Shown one piece after another: positions 43,898-51,454 of a stretch of 64,000 nt of DNA. Source of the DNA: JACRAV01 sp964571235 (GTDB taxonomy: Bacteria > Zixibacteria > MSB-5A5 > GN15 > FEB-12); NCBI GenBank assembly GCA_964571235.1, contig CAZNAI010000001.1:186001-250000 (forward strand), written 5' to 3'. Both the position numbers and the translations under genes were made by a program. The notes beneath the pieces are model-generated. The model did no database searches and was not told the origin of the DNA. It was given only the letters and a program-made list of their open reading frames with translations. Numbering within the stretch: the stretch's first letter is position 1; each line of letters begins with the position of its first letter.

Positions 43898-46540
43898 TTA
43901 CCTCACCGGAATCCAGTAGGAGATTTTGACCGCCACATAGTCGGAGCCATCGGCGGAAAAGGCGTCGCCCAACGACCTCAGCCGAACTTTCTGCCCCGGT
44001 TCGCGGCTGTCGTTGCGATTGCGTTGCCAAACCAGATACATCGCGCTACCGGGAGAGAACTCCCAGCGAAGCACCAGATTGGACTGAAATGACCGATCGC
44101 CGAAATTGCGATCCGGCAGGTCGAATGTGTCGGCGCCATCAATAACATGATACCCTGTCTCAACTCTTGAGATCGTGGTCCCGTCCGAGCCGTACCGCCG
44201 TAACTCGTTGGTGCCAACTTTGGCCAGCTCGCCGTGATCGGTATAGTCCCCTGATGCCGCAAATGGCTCAACATACATCTCAAGTGAAAGCACCGGCGAA
44301 AAATACCAGTTCACCCGGGAGCCGATGCGGGCCTCACTGCCCCTAAGTGTTGCAAAAATGTACCGGTCGCCAAAGGTGGCGCTCCCGCCGCTTGAGTCTT
44401 TTCCATACCAAGCGAGCGGATTCCGGTATTCCTCCCAGCTCGGTTCAATCGAGACGGCCAGGCGACTGCCGATCCGCCGCGAATACGAGACACTTGCCGA
44501 GCGCGACCAAAAATTGCGATCACCCCATTGATAAGTCAACGAAGTCCCATACTGGGTCTGTCGCCCATATGGACTGTTGACTGAAAGGTGAATTTCTTGT
44601 GAGCCGAGCTTTCGCATGATCGGCCCGCCGCGGGTAAAGTCGTCGGCGTAGGTTGACGGAAACAAGGCAAGATACCCGGTGAAATTCACGAACCCTTTGA
44701 ATGTCCCTTCGGTGAAGAAATCAAACTCCCTATAGGTGTTGGTTCCGCCACCATTCCATCCACCACTCCAGCTAAGTTCGAGATAGTAATTATGAAATAT
44801 CTTTCCGGGCTTAGTCTCACGATACGCAATGTGTCCCCATTGGGTGATATCGTCCGAGGAATTCAATAGACCCAGGTCGTTCAGCTCAAAGTCGGCGGTC
44901 TCGATGTTCGCCCCTCCCCCCCAGAGCCAATGTTTGCCCGACCGTTTTCCGCCCCGGACCTGAGCTGTAAATCCAGTCATGGCCGTGCGCGATGAATCGA
45001 CTTTGAGTCGATCCTGTTCGTCGGGGCGCTGAAAATAGTGCGCGGGACTGGCTTGGGTTCGGGCGATTACCGTTGAATCACCCCGGACATGGCTGAACCC
45101 GGCGAACCCTATAAGGTCGTATTTTCCGCCTTTGAATCTGAGATTCCAGTCGAAATTGCCGGTATACGCTTGTTGCCTGAGTATTTCCCTCAAATTCTCA
45201 TTGTCACCAAAGCTCCGATTCATCCCCGACAGGAACAACCCGGCAGTAGAGCCATGTGCGCCGAATTCCCTGCGCACCGCTGTCAAACCATAGGCAGTGG
45301 TCGGTTCGACATCGATTTTTGACTCAAGCTTCAATGACGTATCGTAGACCGTCGCCCGTTCACGGCTGGTGATCGCACCCAGCACTCCAAGTGAGGTCTT
45401 GGGCGAAATCCGCCCCGAAATTTTCGCGGCGCCAAGAATAGTGCTGTTTTCAGGCGATTTGGCAAAGTCCCCGTCGGCCCTCCCGCGGGGCGATCCGCCG
45501 ATCCGGCGCGAATAGAAGTAGAGCGGACCCTCAGGCAAGAGCAGTTCATTTCCTTCAGCAAAGAATGGTCGGCGTTCGTCAAACGAGGTCTCGTACGCCG
45601 ACAGGTTCACAACTGCCGGGTCGGCCTCGACCTGCCCAAAATCCGGATTGATCGTGGCATCGAGTGTGAGATTTGGCCCCAGCCCCATTTTCAAATCAGC
45701 GCCCACACGTTTGTCCAGGGTTACCCGGTCATGGAGCGGATCAGAGGGATCCGGACTCTCGCCGGCGATACCGGCATTCCCTGCAACATAGGGCAGTAGC
45801 TCAAGTCGACGCGACGGTTTTACGTTTTGAATCCCCTTCATTTCCCCAAACCATGAAGAAAAACCGTTGGCGCTTTTCGGAATCACTACCCAGAAAATGT
45901 CTTCGTTAAGGGACGGGATCCACCGGTTGAATTGTATTCCCCAGACTTGCTCGGGGATGTCGTTAAATCGCAGTTGGGAAAATGGAATCCGCATCTCGCA
46001 CGTCCAGCTCACTGAGTCACGCGCGGTCTTGGCGTCCCAGACCGGATTGTATGAGTAGTCCCGATCCCCCTCGCTATCTGAAAGATTGTACCGATCAAAT
46101 CTGACACCGGCCACATTAACACCAAAACCGTAGGCAGTGCGATGATCATGGTAGGAGTCAAATGAGACAATAAACTGCTCGGCCGGACCTTGATTATCAT
46201 GGCGATCCAAGTACATCCCGAGCGATCCGGGGTTGTCGCAGTACATCCGCGCCCCGACATACACGGCATCGTCGTCCCACGCTATTGCAACGGCGGTCCT
46301 CGCCGACGGTGTCCCGTTTTCGACCGGCTCTTTTTGGGCAAAGTCGGTCGTCCAGACGGCGCTCTGCCAAATCGGATCGTCAAGCCGACCGTTGATATGA
46401 ACCGAGCCGCCGCTCAATTTCACTGCGCTGATCTGTTTTCGCGGAGCGTTCGGGTTGTGCTGAGCGTAAATTGCGTCAGTCGAGAGAAGTCCGAAAGCGG
46501 CCAGACACGTCAGAGCCTTCACGTAACAATATTTTTTCAA
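43898..46540 (-). CDS. DUF5916 / CBM9-like outer-membrane protein
   Basis: An 880-residue exported protein. Signal peptide to about residue 26 (AIYA-Q), then a CBM9-like domain (GSVHINGRLDDPIWQSAVW, VAIAWDDDAVYVGARMY, WTCEMRIPFSQLRF), followed by a long strand-rich region that begins with the DUF5916 segments ETSFDERRPFFAEGNELL and RRIGGSPRGR and ends with a barrel-like C-terminus. Such proteins sit in the outer membrane of FCB bacteria; no biochemical function is established. It leads the three-gene minus-strand unit and is divergent from the AraC-type regulator, with which it shares a 160-bp control region. Confidence 0.8.
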   Translation of the reverse strand: MKKYCYVKALTCLAAFGLLSTDAIYAQHNPNAPRKQISAVKLSGGSVHINGRLDDPIWQSAVWTTDFAQKEPVENGTPSARTAVAIAWDDDAVYVGARMYCDNPGSLGMYLDRHDNQGPAEQFIVSFDSYHDHRTAYGFGVNVAGVRFDRYNLSDSEGDRDYSYNPVWDAKTARDSVSWTCEMRIPFSQLRFNDIPEQVWGIQFNRWIPSLNEDIFWVVIPKSANGFSSWFGEMKGIQNVKPSRRLELLPYVAGNAGIAGESPDPSDPLHDRVTLDKRVGADLKMGLGPNLTLDATINPDFGQVEADPAVVNLSAYETSFDERRPFFAEGNELLLPEGPLYFYSRRIGGSPRGRADGDFAKSPENSTILGAAKISGRISPKTSLGVLGAITSRERATVYDTSLKLESKIDVEPTTAYGLTAVRREFGAHGSTAGLFLSGMNRSFGDNENLREILRQQAYTGNFDWNLRFKGGKYDLIGFAGFSHVRGDSTVIARTQASPAHYFQRPDEQDRLKVDSSRTAMTGFTAQVRGGKRSGKHWLWGGGANIETADFELNDLGLLNSSDDITQWGHIAYRETKPGKIFHNYYLELSWSGGWNGGGTNTYREFDFFTEGTFKGFVNFTGYLALFPSTYADDFTRGGPIMRKLGSQEIHLSVNSPYGRQTQYGTSLTYQWGDRNFWSRSASVSYSRRIGSRLAVSIEPSWEEYRNPLAWYGKDSSGGSATFGDRYIFATLRGSEARIGSRVNWYFSPVLSLEMYVEPFAASGDYTDHGELAKVGTNELRRYGSDGTTISRVETGYHVIDGADTFDLPDRNFGDRSFQSNLVLRWEFSPGSAMYLVWQRNRNDSREPGQKVRLRSLGDAFSADGSDYVAVKISYWIPVR

Positions 46541-46702
46541 TCAACTTTCCTTTTGGCGAGCCGGGACCATTGTGGCTCCGGTTCTTTGCGGGCGCAAATA
46601 TACGGACTTAGACGATACAAGGCCAGCAACGGTTGCATGAGTAACGCGAAAACCTGATGTGGCGTTTGACAATCTGCCGGAGTGTGAATATGATTGGAAC
46701 TG

Positions 46703-47830
46703 ATGAATCTATGGGCAACAATTCTGATCGCCAGTGTCGCTATCGGCATCTTTCTGCTGGCTATCCTCCTGTTCGGACGCAACCCCAATCGGCTCGCCAC
46801 TCATCTTTTTGCCGGCATTCTTGTGGTGTTAGTCGCCACTAATTTCGACAATTGGCTATATGCTTCGGGACTATGGACCGAAGCCTTGCGGCTGATCGGA
46901 TTTTCGCGTGGGAGCATTCTTTTGGTTGGACCACTCATGTACCTCTATGCCAAATCGATTACCGATCCTGACTTTCGGCTTGGACCGCGTCATCTTCTTC
47001 ACACTATCCCGTACAGCCTGTCGCTGGCCTATTTGATTCCGGTTATCTTCTTCAGTGATCCGGAATTTAAGCGACAGTACATTCGCCTACCGATGGAACC
47101 GGGCATGCAACTCTTGGGGTGGATGCGCCTCATCTTTGTCGGATATCTTCTGCATTTGGCGATCTATCTTGGCTGGAGTATCCGCATGGTGCAACGGGAG
47201 ATCAGATCACACCAGACGATCTCGTACATTGTACCCATCACCGACCGGCTAAACTGGTTGCGACGATTCACCATCGCGATTCTCCTGTGCTTCATTGTAC
47301 TGGCTATACCACTTGGCTACACTATTGTGTTCGGAGCGTACCACCCCGGAATCAACTTCGCCATCACGACCCTCTATTCGATCCTCATTTTCTATCTGGG
47401 CGCTGTGGCGCTGAGAAACGAGAAGCTGGTCCTGCCTGACTTTGCGCGAAAGTACCAGACCCTGACTCTCTCCCCTGAACAGGAGCAGAAATTTGCCGAC
47501 CGGGTTGCCGAGCTTTTTCAAGTTCAGAAAATCTACCTCGACCCCAACTTAACCCTCAAATCGGCCGCCGATTTGGTCGGCACTCCGGCCGGGTATCTCT
47601 CAAGGCACATTAATGAGGTCCACCGGAAGAGCTTTCCCGACTTTGTCAACCATTGCCGGGTCGAGGAAGTCAAACGTCGCATGTCCGACCCTCGGTTTGC
47701 CAACCTGACCATTCTGGGCTTGGCGATGGAAGTCGGGTTCAGCTCGAAATCCTCGTTCAATGCCGCGTTTAAGAAAGTCACCGGCCAAAACCCCTCGGAC
47801 TACAAAAAGAGCAAACAGGAACCGAATTAG
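46703..47830 (+). CDS. membrane-bound AraC-family transcriptional regulator
   Basis: A 375-residue protein with about seven membrane segments in the first 240 residues (for example NLWATILIASVAIGIFLLAILL, SILLVGPLMYLYAKSI, ILLCFIVLAIPLGYTIVFGAY) and a C-terminal AraC-type DNA-binding domain with both helix-turn-helix parts. The second ends VGFSSKSSFNAAFKKVTGQNPSDYK, the AraC signature. Such fusions sense a membrane-soluble or periplasmic cue. ATG 46703 is preferred to the upstream TTG 46694. It is divergent from the DUF5916 unit, a plausible target. Confidence 0.88.
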   Translation: MNLWATILIASVAIGIFLLAILLFGRNPNRLATHLFAGILVVLVATNFDNWLYASGLWTEALRLIGFSRGSILLVGPLMYLYAKSITDPDFRLGPRHLLHTIPYSLSLAYLIPVIFFSDPEFKRQYIRLPMEPGMQLLGWMRLIFVGYLLHLAIYLGWSIRMVQREIRSHQTISYIVPITDRLNWLRRFTIAILLCFIVLAIPLGYTIVFGAYHPGINFAITTLYSILIFYLGAVALRNEKLVLPDFARKYQTLTLSPEQEQKFADRVAELFQVQKIYLDPNLTLKSAADLVGTPAGYLSRHINEVHRKSFPDFVNHCRVEEVKRRMSDPRFANLTILGLAMEVGFSSKSSFNAAFKKVTGQNPSDYKKSKQEPN

Positions 47831-47946
47831 CCCACAATCAGGGCCGGTTTTGTAATTTCGGACGACCGCTCGCCCGCTTTTCCCGTTCAATAGTCAGCCA
47901 CCGCGGATCAACCTGCGGCTGAAACCTGCAACCATTAGAGGAATAG

Positions 47947-48978
47947 ATGTCAAACAACCGACTATTGACCACAATTGTACCTGCCCTTCTATTTGTCGTA
48001 ACTGTCTTCGGAACGGCTGTCGGGCAGTCGACCTGCAAGCGGCTGATGAAACAGGACAGTACGCTTAACAACCTGATCGATCCGCCCGGATACCAAACCT
48101 CGCCTCTGGGAACTCTGGGTGGAGTGATAAAATCCGGAGTGGGCAATAAGGCGATTATCTTCATTCCGGGGCTCGGATTTGGTGGAGCAGTATTCGATGA
48201 CTTTACTCCCTCGTTTGCGCCTGATTACAGAACGTACGCCGTCACGTTGGCCGGTTTCGGTGGCACATCAGCCCCACCCTGTCCGGCTGAGTCGGTCAGC
48301 TTTGGGGCACAGACCTGGACCAACAGCGCTCTGGAGGGACTCGAAAAGCTGATCGCTGAAGAACACCTGAGCGACATCGTCGTTGTTGGCCATTGGATGA
48401 CCGGCACTCAGTTGGCGGTGCGACTGGCGATCAACCACCCGGACAAGGTGAAGGGCGTGATACTTCTGACAGGCGCTCCGCGTTTCAATGTCACCGACAC
48501 GAACTATGCCAAATTCTATGACACGTACGAAAAGCGCATTGCCACAATGGACAAATTCATGGGGGCGCGCTGGTTCAAATTCGTTACCCGCGAAACCTGG
48601 GATGACAACAATTACTACCCGACCGATTATGCGGTACATCCGGTGATGGGACTCAGGTTATGGCGCGAGGCGGCCCGTCCGCCGCTACATGTCTGGGTAC
48701 GATACCTGTGCGAGTTCGAGTCGCAGGACCTGACCCGCGACATTGGCAAACTCAAAGTCCCAACGCTCATTTTGAATCCGGGATATGAAGGGCTTTGGGT
48801 CGACGGTAGCAACAACTACATGGTCGAATCCTTTGGGTACAAAGCGTGGGGAAATACTCTTGACGGGCTGACCAACATCACGATAAAGACAATCCCCGAG
48901 TCGCGTGCCTGCATGTGGGTGGATCAGCCGGGAGCGGTGGCCGACGCAATGAATTCGTTTTTGGCCGGCCTCAAGTAG
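47947..48978 (+). CDS. alpha/beta-hydrolase-fold protein, probably catalytically inactive
   Basis: A 343-residue exported protein: signal peptide to about residue 26 (TAVG-Q), then an alpha/beta hydrolase core (IFIPGLGFGGAVFDDF, YAVTLAGFGGT, VVVGHWMTGTQLAVRLAINHPDKVKGVILL). The nucleophile elbow reads G148-H-W-M-T-G153: the serine of G-H-S-x-G is Trp150. The C-terminal catalytic-histidine position, in the segment SRACMWVDQP, appears to be Ala321. Both replacements suggest a pseudo-hydrolase that may bind a ligand or partner in the periplasm. The alignment is by eye; a different catalytic geometry cannot be ruled out. Confidence 0.7.
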   Translation: MSNNRLLTTIVPALLFVVTVFGTAVGQSTCKRLMKQDSTLNNLIDPPGYQTSPLGTLGGVIKSGVGNKAIIFIPGLGFGGAVFDDFTPSFAPDYRTYAVTLAGFGGTSAPPCPAESVSFGAQTWTNSALEGLEKLIAEEHLSDIVVVGHWMTGTQLAVRLAINHPDKVKGVILLTGAPRFNVTDTNYAKFYDTYEKRIATMDKFMGARWFKFVTRETWDDNNYYPTDYAVHPVMGLRLWREAARPPLHVWVRYLCEFESQDLTRDIGKLKVPTLILNPGYEGLWVDGSNNYMVESFGYKAWGNTLDGLTNITIKTIPESRACMWVDQPGAVADAMNSFLAGLK

Positions 48979-49015
48979 ACAAATCGATTTCGACATGTAA
49001 CTGTTCAAGACCTTC

Positions 49016-49059
49016 GACAGTCCAATAGTTACCTGTGAAACTGTAACTATTGGACTGTC
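49016..49059. repeat. perfect 17-bp inverted repeat directly before a start codon
   Basis: Arms GACAGTCCAATAGTTAC (49016-49032) and its exact reverse complement (49043-49059) flank a 10-base loop CTGTGAAACT. The right arm ends one base before the ATG at 49061. No T-run follows, so it is not a normal terminator, and no free Shine-Dalgarno sequence exists: the only purine-rich bases (GGA) lie inside the stem. It could be an RNA hairpin limiting translation or an operator. Confidence 0.9.
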
Positions 49060-49060
49060 C

Positions 49061-50014
49061 ATGAAGAAAATCATCCTCTATGGCCTTTTGCTTGTAGTCC
49101 TCGGATTTGTTGGATTGTTGGGATACACTTTCTACCGCGAGCAACGGGCCGATTTCGGCTGGTCGCCTAATCTTGCCTCGGTGACATACACAAGCGCACA
49201 CCCGCGAGTCGTGATCGACGAGGCTCATTTCAATGCCTCTACTGCCAGTGCACTTGGCCGGTACGCGCCGTTTGCGAAACTTCTGCGGGCCGACGGATAC
49301 ACAGTCGACATAGGAAAAGAGAAGTTTTCGGCGGCTTCGCTGAATGGCGTCGATGTCGAAGTTATCGTCAATGCCTCCGGTGCTGATCGATTGACAATAC
49401 TCGGATTCAACCTGCCGGTTGGCGGCGACGGCGATCGCGGCGCTCCCGCTTTCACCACTGATGAGATAAAGGCGGTTACTGATTGGGTCGCGCAGGGTGG
49501 GTCGCTTTTGTTGATCTCTGATCATGCGCCGTATGGACGCGCATCCGAGGCGCTGGCGGCGGCTTTTGGGGTAGAATTTTTCAGAGGTTTTTGCGAAGTC
49601 CCCAACGAAACCTCCGATCCACTTGTTTTCTCGACCGCCAACGGCCGTCTGCCGGATCATCCGATTTTGCACGGCGCTACCATGAACGAGTCAGTTCACA
49701 CAGTGCATACGTTCACTGGACAGTCGATGACAGCGCCTGATTCTGTTAGGATCCTGCTGAATCTTCCCGACAGCGCGGTTGAGTATTTGCCAGAACATCC
49801 GGGACAAGAAGGCGGCGAACTCAAGCCGTTTCCCGCGGGGAACGCACAGGGTGTGGCGTTTACCTGGGGCAAAGGGCGGGTTGTCATTTTGGGCGAGGCG
49901 GCAATGCTGACCGCGCAGGTGTATGACCTCAAACCCTTCGGCATGAACTCGGGCGACAACGATAACAAACAATTCGCTTTGAATGTTCTGCATTGGCTCT
50001 CGCGGAAGATCTGA
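49061..50014 (+). CDS. exported DUF4350-like protein of unknown function
   Basis: A 317-residue protein with an N-terminal membrane anchor or signal (KIILYGLLLVVLGFVGLLGYTF) and a Rossmann/GATase-like domain outside the cytoplasm: VVIDEAHFN, YAPFAKLLRADGYTVD, AVTDWVAQGGSLLLISDHAPYG, HPILHGA, and WGKGRVVILGEAAMLTAQ. This pattern fits the DUF4350 family, which resembles type 1 glutamine amidotransferase-like domains without the catalytic cysteine. The start lies directly behind the 17-bp inverted repeat. It follows the dead hydrolase after 82 bp; functional connection is unknown. Confidence 0.65.
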   Translation: MKKIILYGLLLVVLGFVGLLGYTFYREQRADFGWSPNLASVTYTSAHPRVVIDEAHFNASTASALGRYAPFAKLLRADGYTVDIGKEKFSAASLNGVDVEVIVNASGADRLTILGFNLPVGGDGDRGAPAFTTDEIKAVTDWVAQGGSLLLISDHAPYGRASEALAAAFGVEFFRGFCEVPNETSDPLVFSTANGRLPDHPILHGATMNESVHTVHTFTGQSMTAPDSVRILLNLPDSAVEYLPEHPGQEGGELKPFPAGNAQGVAFTWGKGRVVILGEAAMLTAQVYDLKPFGMNSGDNDNKQFALNVLHWLSRKI

Positions 50015-50064
50015 GTGACTGCAACGGGCGCGGTGCATGTTTCTGCGCACGCGCACAGAAAAGC

Positions 50065-50133
50065 GCCGTCAGGTGGGGGCACCTGACGGCACGATGTGAG
50101 CCAATGTCGTCGGATGAGAACGCCCGACGACAC
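50065..50133. repeat. pair of palindromic REP-like units, locus A
   Basis: Two hairpin units in tandem. Unit 1 (50065-50092) has 11-bp arms GCCGTCAGGTG / CACCTGACGGC around GGGG. Unit 2 (50105-50133) is a diverged copy with arms TGTCGTCGG / CCGACGACA. Unit 1 is identical over 28 bp to 55966-55993. The pair lies between convergent genes. Confidence 0.85.
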
Positions 50134-50146
50134 GCTGTGATGGAGG

Positions 50147-51190
50147 TCACTGTTCGATAAGCGCAACCTGCAACTCATCGCGCTGAACCGACACCAGCGC
50201 CGCTACTTTGTTACCAGTCTTGACAAACAAGCCCTGATCCGTAGTAGCAACGACTAGTTGACGGTCGACCTTGCGGACGGCCGCGATCTGCTGACCTGAG
50301 AACCCCTCTACCGGTTTAAAGACGTCTTTGTAATATGTGACCAGTCCCTTATCAGTCCCGATGTAGACAATCCAATTGGAGGCGTCGATGCTGGTCACGA
50401 CATTCGACGGAAGTCCGCAGGTGAAATCAAACGGATTCCACTTGCCGCCGTCGTGGACAAACAATCCCTGATCGGTGCCGAGATAGAGATGATTGTGGTT
50501 GAATGCCAGCGCGGTGACATTGTTGAAAAGCGATTCGTCGCGCGAGAGAAAACGCTTTTGGAATGACTCGCCGTCCCAGCGATACAACCCCTCGCCGTCG
50601 GTGCCGACCCAGAGCCCCGTACCATCGGAGGTGAGAGCACTGACGGTAATGCTGTCTTTCAGTTTGATGATGCCAATCGGTGTTTGCGAATAAAGACCGT
50701 TGTCGGTGCCGATCATGAGAGTTGCGCCGTAGCTGAAGAGCACGTTGATCGCCGGCTCGATTTGTTCGGGAAGGACGACGAGATCTTCGCCTGAAACTGT
50801 GTAGAGCTTGTTGCCGCCGACATAGAGAACGCCGTCGTGGAGCGCGAGCGCGCGTAGATTGTCGCCGATGGCGATAGCGTTGGTGGCGGTGTCATCGAGT
50901 TTGCGGATCAAAAGAGCGCCGTCGCACGCCGAGTAGATAGTCGTGCCAACATTGAGCATGTCGTTGATCGGATAGAGTGCGGCGCTGGTGTCGGTAATCG
51001 CGACATGCGTTCCGACCGGTTCGGGTTTGAGGGCTTGTGGTTGGTCGACAAGGGCGTTTCCGGCGGTCGCGATTTCGCGGTCGGCGGGGACTGCGCCCTT
51101 GTCATTGTTGTTGTCAGAACATCCGGCCATATACAGGGCGGCTACAGCCGCCAGTGAGGCCAGGATCGAGATTTTGGTTTGCCGTTTCAT
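50147..51190 (-). CDS. beta-propeller lipoprotein (two-component regulator propeller-like repeats)
   Basis: A 347-residue lipoprotein: signal peptide with lipobox YMAGC, then a short linker and a propeller of repeated blades. Blade cores are LYVGGNKLYTV, LMIGTDNGLYSQ, LWVGTDGEGLYRWDG, LYLGTDQGLFVHDGG, VYIGTDKGLVTYY and LVVATTDQGLFVK, matching the Reg_prop consensus (W/Y-G-T-x-x-G-L). Such propellers form the sensor of hybrid kinases in FCB bacteria; here it is a separate protein with no kinase attached. GAAGGAGAAC precedes the ATG. The gene is divergent from the solute-binding/kinase operon and shares a 250-bp control region with it, so it might supply a signal to that kinase. Confidence 0.75.
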   Translation of the reverse strand: MKRQTKISILASLAAVAALYMAGCSDNNNDKGAVPADREIATAGNALVDQPQALKPEPVGTHVAITDTSAALYPINDMLNVGTTIYSACDGALLIRKLDDTATNAIAIGDNLRALALHDGVLYVGGNKLYTVSGEDLVVLPEQIEPAINVLFSYGATLMIGTDNGLYSQTPIGIIKLKDSITVSALTSDGTGLWVGTDGEGLYRWDGESFQKRFLSRDESLFNNVTALAFNHNHLYLGTDQGLFVHDGGKWNPFDFTCGLPSNVVTSIDASNWIVYIGTDKGLVTYYKDVFKPVEGFSGQQIAAVRKVDRQLVVATTDQGLFVKTGNKVAALVSVQRDELQVALIEQ

Positions 51191-51316
51191 TTTTCGTTCT
51201 CCTTCAGGTTTTAGGTTGCGGCTACGGAGCTGGTGATATCAAAGCCGGTGCCTGGCACGTTGTGCCTTTAATGACAATGAGTTAGCGGTTTTTGCTATGT
51301 CCGAATAAGCGTTTGT

Positions 51317-51334
51317 TGTGTCAAATGAGACACA
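51317..51334. promoter_or_regulatory. operator-like palindrome 1 (TGTGTC-N6-GACACA)
   Basis: A perfect inverted repeat TGTGTC-AAATGA-GACACA in the control region between the propeller gene and the solute-binding/kinase operon. A second copy with the same arms and the same spacer length lies 66 bp downstream at 51383. Confidence 0.65.
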
Positions 51335-51382
51335 TCAAGTTCGGGGCGTACCCGAGGTTAATTGTGTGGCAACGAGTTAAAT

Positions 51383-51414
51383 TGTGTCACGGATGACACA
51401 GTGGAGTGTATAAT
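51383..51414 (+). promoter_or_regulatory. operator-like palindrome 2 overlapping a promoter
   Basis: TGTGTC-ACGGAT-GACACA (51383-51400), same arms and spacing as palindrome 1. A perfect -10 TATAAT follows at 51409-51414; the best -35 (TGTCAC, 51385-51390, 18-bp spacer) lies inside the palindrome. A protein bound here would compete with or assist RNA polymerase. Confidence 0.6.
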
Positions 51415-51454
51415 GTTACACGCAAACTGGTTGAACGAAGGAGATGTGAAAGTC

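Noticed and set aside
51253..51266. TGGCACGTTGTGC resembling a sigma-54 -24/-12 promoter before the solute-binding gene
   Set aside because: The distance between the GG and GC elements is 10 instead of 12, and the site is better explained as a short palindrome GGCAC-GTT-GTGCC.
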